A stretch of 64,000 nt of DNA from Ancistrus triradiatus (taxonomy: Eukaryota > Chordata > Actinopteri > Siluriformes > Loricariidae). A program made the translations under genes and the position numbers. Below are positions 1 through 10,999 of the stretch, piece by piece. The stretch spans positions 516,501-580,500 of the forward strand of contig JAJAGP010000212.1 in NCBI GenBank assembly GCA_025084515.1, given 5' to 3'. The first letter of the stretch is position 1, and the number at the start of each line of letters is the position of its first letter. Under the pieces are notes generated by a model. That model searched no databases. It was not told where the DNA came from and saw nothing but the letters and a program-made list of their open reading frames with translations.

Positions 1-46
1 TTTCTCCCACAAAACCTTTATGTCCAGATGAACTGATATAACTTCT
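1..46 (+). repeat. Penelope-like element tail fragment
   Basis: The motif TTATGTCCAGATGAAC followed by AACTTCTGGG matches, in opposite orientation, the tail of the Penelope-like fragment at 59664-60285 and both arms of the hairpin at 6078-6158. It is cut by the window start. Confidence 0.5.
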
Positions 47-476
47 GGGATTTTTCTCATCTGGATCATCGAGTTTGCGTCAAAGACATAAATACATCTA
101 CACACACTCACACAGCAGTGTCAACAACAACAATTACTCCTGTAAACTTTTTCATTTCATAATGTCAGTGTTGGGTGGGCAGAATAATTCTGCTTGTCTA
201 TTTCTATGCAAATTGGTATTAAATGTGGGGCAGTAAAGTAAAGAAAAGAAATTATTGAATCGGTAAATCAAATTTCAGAATTCAACATCCATCAATAGGA
301 GGTGGGATCCCCCCCATCCATTCTTTTACCTTCCACTGCTTCCTTTCCACTCACAATGTTGCATTAAGACCACGTTTCTCATTTAGTTTTGGCTGCCCCG
401 TGTTAAAATATATACACACCTGCATTTCCTTCCTATCCTCGTGTTGTTTTGATGTCATATCACATTCTTTCTGGCT

Positions 477-1410
477 CCAAAACTTTATTTCTATTGAGCT
501 TTTCACAATGGAGCACTTGTCTGGAAGCAGCTTTGGGCGCTTTTTCTTCAATTATCTTCTATTATCTAAGCCCAAGCCAGTGAAAGTGGCAAGGAAAAAC
601 TCCCTAAACCTTATAATTAAGAAACCTTGGGAGGACCAAGACTCAAAAAGGGACGTAACCTCTTTGAGGGGGCTTAGATGTAATAATAGAATCTAAATGA
701 TCGATTCATAAGATTACAGTAATAGTTTTAAATAAGCTAAATAAAGCTAAATAAATGTCAACAGAGAGAACATATTTAAAAATATAATGATTAACAGAAA
801 GTAAGTCACATTATATAAATTGTAATGTCTGAAAAGTATATAAAATTGAGAACACAAACTATAGCATATAAGACAATAGCGTAAATGAAGAAAATAACGT
901 AAAAAAGGGTGGCTCTAGTCTAGCGATGCTTTGAAAGTGTATGAGGTACAGAGTGGGATTGCTGAAAGCCTTTAGGTAGGGAATGGATTCGGGCGGGAAC
1001 CAGGAGGGAGGGGGGGGGGGACCGGCCCCCCCGCTCCGCGCGCCCGCCGGTCGGCGAGGTCTTAAATGTTCCGCTTTTAGATTTAGTAGTGCGCCCGCCG
1101 TCGGCCAGCAGGCGTCGCTTTTAGATTTATAGTCTAGCATCAGAGTTTTAAATCTGATGCAGGCAGCAACGGGGAGCCAGTGAAACAAACACAGCAGTGG
1201 GAGAACTGGCACTCACATGAGAAAACTTTGGTAAATTGAAAACCAGACATGCCGTTGCATTCTGAATCAGATGCAGGTCTGGGAGGATACACATGGGAGG
1301 ACCCGCTAGGAGAGCAATGCCATAGTCTAGTTTTCATATAACAAGAGACTAGAAGTAAGTGGTTGCCTTCCTTGAAAGGAATGCTCGAATCCTCCTGATG
1401 CTGTAGAGGA
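477..1410 (+). repeat. long dispersed teleost repeat with GC-rich insert
   Basis: The left part carries the signature of a family found at least ten times here: ATTTCTAT..AGC, CAATGGAGCA, GGCAAGGAAAAACTCC, GAAACCTTGGGAGGA. The right part (about 1150-1400) has GGAGCCAGTGAA and a CATAGTCTAG..ACAAGAGACTAGA block seen in long fish copies. At 995-1125 there is a GC- and CpG-rich segment with a G-run. I cannot assign a class with certainty. The shadow ORFs across it are not genes. Confidence 0.6.
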
Positions 1411-1414
1411 GATA

Positions 1415-1862
1415 CAGTACTGTGCAAAATTCGTAGGCAACCATTAGATTAAATATACCATTGTTTTAGCAATGGTATAATGACCATATATAACTATATG
1501 TCATTATCTTTACTAGAATACAAACAGAAATACAGAACATTTCTATGCAGTATTAGAAAGCTGAAATCAGAAAAAACAGCTTCTATAGGCTACAGTGGCA
1601 AATATTTTGTGTGACCTCCTCTTACGCTTATGCAACAGCAGCATCTGGCAGCTTCATCAGGATTCCAAGCTGACCAAGGAATGGTGTTTCTGGAAGAGTA
1701 GTAGCCAAGAAACCACTTTTTAAGAAGACGAACAGGGAGAAAAGGCTAAGATATGCTAAAGCTCACAAATTGAAATTGTGGAGTCCAGTCATCGAGAATA
1801 TTTTATATATGGTCATTATACAATTGCTAAAATAACGAATCTAAGACTTTTGCATAGTACTG
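1415..1862 (+). mobile_element. deleted Tc1-like element (CAGTACTGTGCAAAA ends)
   Basis: Inverted ends CAGTACTGTGCAAAA and TTTTGCATAGTACTG are flanked by TA on both sides (1413-1414 and 1863-1864), the Tc1/mariner target duplication. Around 1708-1785 a plus-strand frame reads KPLFKKTNREKRLRYAKAHK, a Tc1 transposase segment. At 448 bp most of the transposase is gone, so this is a non-autonomous deletion derivative. Related fragments are at 15776-16172 and 45647-45835. Confidence 0.8.
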
Positions 1863-3338
1863 TATTTGCATGGATGGGTTAGGTTACCAAAATGAGCAGA
1901 GAAACTCAGCTATTATGATTCCTGCATTCTTGGAGGGTGTTGCAGGAGTTTTGCAGGTAGATGACAAAATCCTGACATGGGGACATGTCTCCAGAAATGT
2001 ATAGCAGCTCAGCCTTGCTAAGGTTTGGAGTTAAATGATGAGCAGACACCCATGATTTGTTCCTTGGACAAATTTTGTGGCTTGGTGCTCATTTCAGCAG
2101 AGTATAGTTCCTAAATCTCACTTCATATTTATTATAATCTTAGTGGATGGGGGTTACTGAAAACAGAAACCTACGAAATTACGATTTCTCACTATTTCTA
2201 CTAAACAAGCCACTCAGTTGATTTTCTTGGTGCTGGTTAAATTAATCAAAATGCACTTCCCGTAATTATGGACACACAGTAAGTACCATGTGGTTTCATT
2301 AACTGAAGCAGAGCATGTGAGAATGTGTAAACAGCAATCAAGCAGGCAGTAACTCACATTACACAGCCCAGTGACTACTGGTAGAACAGAAGCATTAAAT
2401 CAAGACTGACTGAATTTGTACATACAGTCAGTCTAGATGCACGTCAATTCACAGTCATATCTCTACAGGATAGAATGAGCCAATGGCTAAACAAATGTGG
2501 ACATCCTATTTGTTCCCCAACCATACACAGTACACAGGTGCATTAAATCAAGTATACTGTACAGCCATGTAATCTCCATAGACAAGCACCGGCAGTAGAA
2601 TGGTTTCATACGAAGAGCTCAAGCTTTCAATACGGACACTGTCAAATCAGTTTGTCTAACATTTATCCCATAGAGCTTCTTTTGAGGCTACCGATAAGTG
2701 GAAAAAGCATAGTCCACAAAACATATAGGTCAGCTGCAGATGTAACACCAACCAAAGTAGAGGTCTCATCTGATTCCACATTTGACTGATCTTGGACTGC
2801 AATAAATTATTAGGTGGGCTTCTATTTGACTGTAAAAGAACTGAAATCCCACTGGCCATTACTAAATAATTGAAGAGACATGTGTATTAGGTGTTCAACA
2901 ACATCTAAGCTCAAAACAATAGGACCACCAATAACTAAAAAGCTCCAAAACAGCTTCTGGAAGCAGTTATTGGGAGAGTCGAATTATGCAGTTCGACACA
3001 ACCCTATAATCACAATGCTAACAGTGGAAAAACCTACGCCTACCCCTGAAATTAATAGTGCCAACTGTAATAGCTGGTAGGGGACAAGTAAATGTTCCTC
3101 ATAGGAGTAGGTGATATATAATGATCAAGATCAGGAATTTAGTCTAATAGTCACAATCGGCCTTAATAGAGACACTGCAAAGAACCACCATGCTAAACAA
3201 CATTTTATTATCTTGTGCTGAAAACACTGGCATGGTATCCCAAGGTGTTTTAACAAATAGATACTACTCTATTCTGTAGTCTAGCTTGTGTGTTAGTCTC
3301 ACAAAAGAACGTGAGTCATGTAGAATGACAATGACCTA
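1863..3338. other. intronic DNA without recognised features
   Basis: AT-rich, moderately unique sequence. Short open frames at 2656-2859 (-) and 2880-3080 (+) show no recognisable domain and are treated as chance. Confidence 0.5.
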
Positions 3339-3490
3339 GCGCTGGGCAGTATGACCAAAACTTTGTGTTATGGTATGTTTAAGGATTGTACAAGTTTTTC
3401 ACAATATATCATGGTATTTTTTAATACTTGAATCGTCTGCAAAAATCATACAAATGACATCAGCATCTTTAGCTAACCACAGCAAAACAC
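3339..3490. repeat. possible hAT-type terminal fragment
   Basis: CGCTGGGCAGTATGACC followed by a T/A-rich stretch with TTATGGTATG resembles the ends of hAT-type non-autonomous elements of fish. No matching opposite end was found. Confidence 0.3.
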
Positions 3491-3499
3491 AAGAATACA

Positions 3500-3951
3500 G
3501 TTTTGGCCCCCCGTGTTTTTTGAATGGAGCAAGTCAAAGTCCTGACCTTAATCCAATAGAAAATGTGGAAAAACCTGATACAAGCTGTAAATATGAGGAA
3601 ACCCACCAACATTTCCAGTGGTGAAGCTGTTCAGTAGAAAGGAATATACTAATATTAGTATTGTGCTAATATTTCAAAGCCATTGTGCATTCAACAGCAA
3701 ACATTTAGTTGCAGTTATTTTCTGCACAATGTCTTCACTCCAGATACTGAAACCTAAAGGTCACATACTTTCAGTCACCAGATACGATATAATTCCCTCA
3801 ATTAAATAAATGACCAAGTACAGTATTTTTATCTTTTCAGTTTCTCATTCGTACTTTTTGGACATACTTTATCTACTTTTTTTGATTTTATGTCATATTT
3901 ATGTTAAAATATATCAAATTATGAAGGGTAACAAACTTTCAAGCACCACTG
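3500..3951 (+). mobile_element. old Tc1-like remnant with right terminal repeat
   Basis: At about 3530-3580 the plus strand reads SKSPDLNPIENVEK, the third catalytic-acid region of Tc1 transposases, interrupted soon after. The right end ACTTTCAAGCACCACTG at 3935-3951 is followed by TA and matches the end of the element at 50252-51854. High divergence marks it as an old copy. Confidence 0.65.
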
Positions 3952-4493
3952 TATATGGCACTATTAGCCAACGTGGAATAGAACTGTTGAGGGTTGTAAA
4001 CTATTTCAGATATTGTAAACCATGGTCCTTTGTTCATTACTGGGCAACAGCAGATCCTTTCACATAAATACATTTCCAGTGTAACCGTGAGGGTTGGACA
4101 ACATAACTGAACAATATATTAGCTTGCACATCATGCTGTAACTAAATAGTAGCTGATGAATCAAATACTTCGCATTAATAATGTATCATTCTTGAAATTG
4201 TTGTTGCCTTTTTTTGTGTTCTAAATGCTACTCCCTGGCAGTCAGCCTCATAGAAGTAGCAATGTAATGCTGCAGTAAACAGATAATTGTCAAATTGTCA
4301 TACTGTGTTGAAGCTTATATTGTCCAAGATTGTATGGCTATGTATTGATTTTTTTTTTTTTGTAAAATCTAGACAGAGAGTGTATAGCATGCAATATGAG
4401 TAATTTGGCTTTGCCATGGTCTCATGCAAAGGTTTCTCTGTTATAAATGAAATTTTTTTAATGAAAAACACAACCTAGGCAATATTTCCACTG

Positions 4494-4689
4494 GGGACTG
4501 TGGTAGTCTAGCGGATAAGGTACAGGACTATGGACCGAAGGTCCAGGGTTCAAATCCCACCTCTGCCAGCTGCCACTGTTGGGTTCTTGAGCGAGACCCT
4601 TAACCCACAATTGCTTTGGATTGTAAGGTGTGTTATCAATTGTAAGTCGCTCTGGATAAGGGCGTCTGCTAAATGCTGTAAATGTAAAT
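4494..4689 (+). mobile_element. V-SINE, tRNA-headed, full-length-like
   Basis: The tRNA-derived head has an A-box-like TAGTCTAGCGGATAAGG and B box GGTTCAAATCC. The conserved core TCGCTCTGGATAAGGGCG then TCTGCTAAATG follows, and the tail is TGTAAATGTAAAT. This order (pol III head, V-SINE core, short tail) is that of the teleost V-SINE superfamily. It is not a functional tRNA gene, because no cloverleaf continues after the head. Confidence 0.85.
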
Positions 4690-4764
4690 TTCCAGCTAAT
4701 GCACTAGCAGGATCATGTCAGGGGAACAGGGGATAGGCCTGGAGCCTGACCCAGAATGCACTGG

Positions 4765-5815
4765 CATGGCCGGGCACCAGTTCCATGGACTACACAATTT
4801 CATATTGCAAGCCCCACTCAAGATTTCAAAACCCAAAGCTCTCAGGAACTGCTGTTTTCAGCAATGGGTTCACTCAGAATCATTCCATTGTGATGAGCAT
4901 TGTGCTAATCGCATGCGTGAATATACTACATATCATGGATGGTACTCCTCTGGCAGTGATTTTCCATTTGTCTACTACAATTCCATCAGGCATGAGAGCA
5001 AAATAAATCAATTCAAACTCACAAGGTTTACAACAAGGTCTTAATACATAACTGATTTCCTAGTTATTAATACTGTAGGGAAACAGATGTGCAGTGTCAG
5101 AGCTCGTCTAAAAATCTGAAAGAGAATCTGAAAATAAGGATATCTGTAGCACAGATAGGATTAAACATGATATCATAATTTCCATTGTCCAAACCAGAAA
5201 ATAACTATTAAGCACTACTATCAAATCACTGCCAAAACAACCTACATGAAAGCTCTGGGCTAATAGGCAAGTTTGTAGTGCACCGATTGCCTACAAAAAT
5301 ATGATCTGCATGTAAGTAAACAAAAAAAAAAACCCTGCTACCATATCACTACAATCAAACATTATATTCAACACAACAATTAAGGCAGAGGCATTCTGGA
5401 AACAAATGCACCTCAAGGAGAGAGGAAGAAAAAACACATTCCCCAAATGTTTATGGTGATTGCATTATGCCTTCTTGTGTGTGGTAGCCAGTGGCGATTA
5501 ATATATTCTGCAAATAGAAGTGATTGAGGGGAAGATTCTACTAAATAAACACTGGAAGCCAATGTTTCACATGTCAGTAAAGAAACTGAAGCTAAAGGTG
5601 GATATTACAGCAAGATATTATTTCTAAACACCTCAACTTTTAACCTATTTAAGAAAATGAATGGTTTTAGGTTTTTTGAATGGTCATTATAGTCTCCCTT
5701 TTGGATTATAAAAATTGAAGTTAGATCTAAAACATGCACTACAAGTGAGAATGTGTATGTCTAAAAGGTCTATTAGGACCATGAGTATGGGTATTGCAAC
5801 CAGTTCTATAATTAT
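4765..5815. other. intronic DNA without recognised features
   Basis: AT-rich sequence with no clear repeat ends. A 109-codon frame at 4715-5044 (+) starts in SINE-like sequence and has no recognisable domain. Confidence 0.45.
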
Positions 5816-5817
5816 TA

Positions 5818-6060
5818 CAGGGTTGGAAAAGTGATCAGGCCCCTGATTTTAATACTTCTTATCACCTTTTGCTTTAATTAACACCCACTAGTCTGTCTGG
5901 AGTCTCTACCAAGCTTTGTAGGCACCTAGTAGCAATATTTGCATATTCCTCATTGCAGACTTGCTCAATCTCAGACAGAATTTCATGATGAGAGGTAACA
6001 TATTGCTCTCTACAAGCCCATCCAAGGTTGTCCTACAAGATGTATTGATGTATGCTCAAT
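5818..6060 (-). repeat. Tc1-like transposase-region fragment
   Basis: AATACTTCTTATCACCTTTTGC, then CAGTCTG..GGAGT..CTACCA and CATTGCAGACTTGCTCAATC, reads like the reverse strand of the C-terminal end of a further Tc1-type transposase lineage. A second short piece (GCTGGAAGGTGAACTACC, near 6278) may belong to the same copy. No terminal repeats were seen. Confidence 0.4.
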
Positions 6061-6077
6061 AATCCAGGGAAGAAAAT

Positions 6078-6158
6078 CCAGAAGTTGAATCTGTCCATCT
6101 GGACATAAGGTCTGGACATAAACCTTATGTCCAGATGAACAGATTTCAACTTCTGGGG
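6078..6158. repeat. inverted pair of Penelope-like tail fragments
   Basis: Left arm CCAGAAGTTGAATCTG..CCATCTGGACATAAGGT and right arm ACCTTATGTCCAGATG..CAACTTCTGG are near-perfect reverse complements separated by about 10 bp. They would form a stem of about 35 bp. The arm sequence is the tail of the Penelope-like fragment at 59664-60285. Confidence 0.65.
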
Positions 6159-6323
6159 TTGCCTACAAGAGTTAGAAAAAGGCTTTGACTTGGCACTCAG
6201 AGATGTTCAGCTTTCTATCCTTAATTTAATGTGTTGACTTTTTTTTTAGCAGTGTGTGTTATGGCCACTGGTATGCTGGAAGGTGAACTACCTGCTTCAG
6301 ATGTCCAGCAGAAAAGTCACATA

Positions 6324-8031
6324 CAGTGGGGCAAAAAGATATTTAGTCAGCCACTGATTGTGCAAGTTCTCCTACTTAGAAGATGAGAGAGGTCTGTAAT
6401 TTCATCATAGGTACACCTTCAACTATGAGAGATAAAATGAGGAAAAAATCACATTGTGGATTTTTAAAGAGTTAACTGTAAATCATGTGGAATATAAGTA
6501 TTTTGGTCAATAACAAAACTTAAACTCAAAACTTTGTAACATAATCTTTGTTGGCAATGGACAGAGGTCACTTTGTTGTTCAGTGTTTCACCAAGTTTGC
6601 ACACACTGTAGCTAGTATTTTGGCCCATTCCTCCATGCAGATTCTCCTCTAAAACAGTGATGTTTTGGGGTTGTCGCTGGGCACACAGACTTTCAACTCC
6701 CTCCACAAACGCTTGTCCTAAGCAGGAGCATGCGCGATCGCAAAAAACATGCCCAGGACTGGAAAACAGAGTCAACGCTGACCTCTTGCTTACAAAGAGT
6801 GGAAGTTAGCATGACCTGTAACAAGTTGAGGTCTGGAGACTGGCCATTCCACTCCCAGGACCTTGAAATGCTTTTTTACAGAGCCACTCCTTCGTTGTCC
6901 GAGCAGTGTGTGTTGTATCATTGTCATGCTAGAAGACCCAGCCACGTTCCATCTTCAATGCTCTCACTGATGGAAGGAGGGTTTTGGCTTAAAATCTCAC
7001 GATACATGGCAGCGTTCATTCTTCCCTTAACACAACGATCAGTTGTCCTGTCCCCTTTGCAGTAAAACAGCCCCAAAGCATGATGTTTCCACCCCCATGC
7101 TTCACAGTAGGTATGGTGGGAACTCAGCATTCTTCTTCCTCCAAACATGACGAGTTTGAGTTTATACCAAAAATCCAAAAATTCTATTTTGTTTTCATCT
7201 GACCACATGATATTTCTCCCAATCCTTTTCTCAATCATCCATATGCTCTCTGGCAAACTTCATGTACTTCATGGCAAACTTCATGGACATGTACTGGCTT
7301 AAGCAGGGAGACACGCCTGTCACTGCAGGATCTGAGTCCCTCTTGGCATAGTGTGTTACTGATGGTAGCCTTTGTTACTTTGGTCCCAGCTCTCTGCAGG
7401 TCCTTCATCAGGTCCCTCCGTGTAGTTCTGGGATTTTTGCTCACTGTTCTCATGATCATTTTGACCCATGGGATGAGATCTTGCGTGGAGCCAGAGATAA
7501 AGGGAGATTATCAATAGTCTTGTATGTCTTCCATTTTCTTACAATTGCTCCCACAGTTGATTTATTCTCACCAACCTGCTTGCCTATTGTAGATTCACTC
7601 TTCCCAGCCTGGTGCAGGTCTACAATTTTCTTCCTGCTGTCCTTCGACAGCTCTTTGGTCTTGGCCATGGTTGAGTTTGGAGTCTGACTGTTTGAGGCTG
7701 GGGACAGGTGTCTTTTATACAGATAACGTGGTCAAACAGGTGTCATTAACACAGGTGGAGGACAGAAGAGCTTCTTAAAGAAAAAGTTACAGGTCTGTGA
7801 GCCAGAAATCGTGCTTGTTTGTGGGTGACAAAATACTTATTTCCCACGATGATTTACAATTAAATTCTTTAAAAATCCTACAGTGTGATTTCCTGGATTT
7901 TTTTTCTCATTTTGTCTCACATAGTTGAAGTGTACTTATAATGAAAATTACAGACCTCTCTCATCTTTCTAAGTAGGAGAACTTGCACAATCAGTGGCTG
8001 GTGGCTGACTAAATATTTTTTTGCCCCACTG
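6324..8031 (-). mobile_element. Tc1-family transposon, near full length, family 1
   Basis: Terminal inverted repeats of about 200 bp start CAGTGGGGCAAAAAG and end TTTTTTTGCCCCACTG, flanked by TA on both sides. The 1.7-kb length is typical of Tc1. Transposase is encoded on the minus strand but broken. The inner ends of the terminal repeats are conserved among the copies at 25.0, 28.6 and 30.2 kb. Confidence 0.9.
6560..7668 (-). pseudogene. Tc1 transposase, frameshifted
   Basis: The start at 7668 gives MAKTKELSKDSRKKIVDLHQ, the N-terminal helix-turn-helix DNA-binding domain. Frames then shift near 7456 and 7240, and the DDE region includes WSDENKIEF. The codon before the second catalytic Asp (HDND) is TAG instead of Gln, and further indels follow, so no active enzyme can be made. 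Plus-strand open frames here are shadows. Confidence 0.88.
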
Positions 8032-8044
8032 TAGCTCATCTGTT

Positions 8045-8290
8045 GTTGCACAGTTTGTGTTAGTCATCTTCTAATCCTTAATCAGTGCTCACAGGACGCC
8101 GCTAACAGGATGCTGGTGAGTGGATATTTTTGGCTGGTAGACTATATTCAGTCCAGCAGTGACACTGAGGTGGTTTAGACCTGATCATTAGAGAACAGAG
8201 TAAAGAGGACTAAAAGTATTTAGAGAAACAGATGGACTACAGTCTGTACTTGTAGAACTACAAAGTGCAGTGTCCACTAAACCTTAAGTT
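8045..8290. repeat. dispersed teleost repeat fragment
   Basis: CATCTTCTAATCCTTAATCAG, GTGCTCACAGGACGC, CAGTCCAGCAGTGACACTGAGG and AGAGAAACAGATGGACTACAG are in the order I know from a common interspersed repeat of fish genomes. Its class is not certain to me. Confidence 0.5.
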
Positions 8291-9046
8291 AAGAATAAGC
8301 AGAATAGAAAGTAGAGAATGTCTAAGTACTGCATACTTTAGTTTTCTTGAAATAATGATCAGGTTTATCAGTCAATTACTTGTGGCACAAACATCCAGCT
8401 TCAGAGAAAATACAACCTACTAAAAACTTGCTTGTCATGTTTGAATTTTAACACAACTCAGATGTATGGATCATCACTCTGATAAACAAATTTAATCCAA
8501 GTAGGGCTAGCTAGCTATCAGGCTGGCAATTCCTACTAAACATTAAAGACTAATCCAGTAAACCACAGATCCAGATGCGGACTTGTGCTGAAATAAATCA
8601 AAATTCAAGACCCCCCAAATACAAACAGATTCTCAAAAAACACCCATCAGTCATCTAGATTGATAGCAACACCAATGTATTCTTCACCCATTTCTCTTTG
8701 ACTGCCTTGTGGAATTTGCACTAAAACATCAAATGTCTCAGTTCAGACTTTATTAATCAATGGTACTGGTACTCGCTAAGAAAATACAGAACTGAGACGT
8801 GTTTTATTGAAATGACAATCCATAAACAGCTGTCTACTTATTTAGGGCAGTGCAAGGACTGCATGTTTATGGGGGATATTCTGTCGTAAAATTCTGTAAC
8901 TTAGACAAAAGCCACAGTTACTAAATGGCCAAGACATGCTGTCCTGACTCTGCAGGAATGATAAATATTTCTACATACCCTCTCAGTTGACATTATGGTC
9001 TAAGCTAGATCATGATGGTATATGACAGTTCTGCCTTGTGAACCTG
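8291..9046. other. intronic DNA without recognised features
   Basis: AT-rich, no clear repeat or coding signal. Confidence 0.45.
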
Positions 9047-9050
9047 CAAG

Positions 9051-9257
9051 ACATTTACATTTACATTTACATTTAGAGCATTTAGCAGACGCCCTTATCC
9101 AGAGCGACTTACAATTGGTACAGTCTTACAATCCAAGCAATTGTGGGTTAAGGGTCTTGCTCAAGGACCCAACAATGGCAGCTTGGCAGAGGTGGGATTT
9201 GAACTCTGGACCTCTGGTCCATAGTCCAGTACCTTAACCGCTAGGCCACCACAGTCC
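9051..9257 (-). mobile_element. V-SINE, tRNA-headed, reverse orientation
   Basis: Reverse copy of the element at 4494-4689: tail (ACATTT)n, core GCAGACGCCCTTATCCAGAG, B box as GGATTTGAACTC, and head ending CGCTAGGCCACCACAGTCC. Confidence 0.87.
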
Positions 9258-9361
9258 TTGCTGGGACCATCATAACAGGCTGAGTATAATAACCAATATT
9301 ATAGAATGTCACAATAATTTACAGAAGCACCATTATCTTTCAAATTATCGCATCTCATTTT

Positions 9362-9450
9362 ACCCCAACTCATCTGGGTCAGGGTCGAGGGGTGCAGCAG
9401 AGCCTATCCCAAAATTTACTTGCCGCAGGCTAAAGTATACATGGGGTATT
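9362..9450 (-). repeat. tail fragment of tRNA-like SINE family 2
   Basis: GGGTCAGGGTCGAGG, GAGCCTATCCCA and a CATGGGG block match, in reverse, the 3' part of the repeat at 47518-47875. Confidence 0.45.
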
Positions 9451-9459
9451 CCGTGAAGC

Positions 9460-10600
9460 AAGCTTATAAAAGTCACGCTTATTTGAGTAAGTCTCGCTTA
9501 AGTTTGCAAAAACATTCATAAGCATTTCCTTTGTACTAATAAAAGCCAGTTGAATTCTATTTCCACTAATTTAAACTACACTTTTATAATCAAAGTTTAC
9601 ATGCGGGTACACTGTATTTAAACAGCGTCAGCAATCAATGTCAGAAAGACTCAAAAAATGACTAAAGATGCGTAGGAACAAGCAGCATTTTTTCTCCAGC
9701 CGACAGGAATTACTCATAAGGCTTCATGATGAATATACCTCTAGTATGAATAAAGCCTGAGGTAGCTTGGCAGAAAATTGCCGACAGATTAATTGTCTAA
9801 GTGAGTTATAATTTATAACTTTCATTGACAGTGTTAAAGGAAAAACATATCCTAATGTACCTACGTTTCTGAGTAAGCAATGTCTACGTATCTGCACCAC
9901 TAATAAAACATTGTAAATGTTTAAATATTTTGAATTTTGAATTTCAGTGTGCTTTATTTTTTATATTAAAGCTTGTATTATGTTTAGATCCAACTATAAG
10001 AGGACATATGGAGCCAAAATACACTTCAGTGACTTTATATACTTAGGTATTAATAATACTCGGGTAATAAATGTGGTATCTTTTGGTGTTATGCACTGTC
10101 TAGCTGGCAGTCATGGTCCACAATACATCAGCATATCTAGCAATTTAATTTTGTTGCTGGACATTGTTTCAAGTCGGTGATTATGTGACGTCACGTGGCT
10201 TGGCCAATAAAACTGACGAAGCTTAGCTTTAGCCTGGCATGGAGCTGGTTTGTCCAAACGCATATTTTGCTGTAGTAACTTAAAAGGGCTTAAGTTTAGC
10301 CTCTTTCATGTAACTGAAACTGAACAAAATGAACCAGGCTCGTCTCAAATAGCCTGGCTTATTGAGTTAGCTTTCTTTATTGAATACCCCGTCTGGAGTG
10401 CTAGTTCCTCCATCAGGCCTCTTCTCCCTCATGGACACAGCCTATTATGTATCTCTAAAACGGAACCCAGGTTCCATCACCTCTTCCTAGTAATTAAAAG
10501 AGGTCTGCAGTGCATATTATGCACTTTATTGATTTAGAAAGTAAGCAACACATCTGTCCCATTTTAACTTCTCTTTTCTCCTGGTCAAGCCTGTGTGGGT
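9460..10600. other. intronic DNA, mostly unrecognised
   Basis: No repeat ends were identified. A compact motif cluster TGACGTCACGTGG followed by CCAAT lies at 10186-10211 and is discussed as a finding. Short open frames at 9947-10180 and 10250-10537 have no recognisable domain. Confidence 0.45.
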
Positions 10601-10611
10601 ATCAGAGCCTA

Positions 10612-10995
10612 TCAAAGTCAAAGTAAGATTTATTTCTATACTGCTTTTTACATTTGACTCCTGCGCTTGGCTCCGACTCCGGCTTGTTTTACATGACAGC
10701 TGTTATTATTTCAGGGTGGCACGAAGGCTCGGTGGGAGCGAGAAAGGTCCTGGGTTCAGTCCTCATATGGAGCGGTCTGGGTCCTTTCCCTGTAGAGTTT
10801 GCGTGTCCTCCCCATGTCTCCGTGGGTTTACTCTGGGAACTCCGGTTTCTCCCAAGTTCCTGCTGCCCTACCTGAGCACTCCGCAAGACTTGCTGGAGCT
10901 AAATCATTTAGGGCTTTATACACCACTAACAGGACTTTGCAGTGAATGCAATGCCTAATATGCATTCAGTGTAAACTGTATGAGACTGGGGTAAT
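10612..10995 (+). repeat. dispersed teleost repeat with nested family-2 SINE
   Basis: AAGTAAGATTTATTTCTATA (10624 on) is the 5' signature of the dispersed repeat. TTTAGGGCTTTATACA..ACTGGGGTAATATGA (10900-10995) is from its long form. Between them, 10714-10870 is a tRNA-like SINE copy: GTGGCACGAAGGCTC, GTCCTGGGTTCAGTCC, GAGTTTGCGTGTCCTCCCC. Confidence 0.55.
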
Positions 10996-10999
10996 ATGA

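Noticed and set aside
4494..4570. tRNA gene, because of A-box and B-box-like sequences
   Set aside because: The head is followed by the V-SINE core and tail, and no complete cloverleaf can be drawn; several dispersed copies exist in both orientations.
6730..7065. 111-codon plus-strand frame in the Tc1 at 6.3-8.0 kb
   Set aside because: Antisense of the Tc1 transposase; the sense product is on the minus strand.
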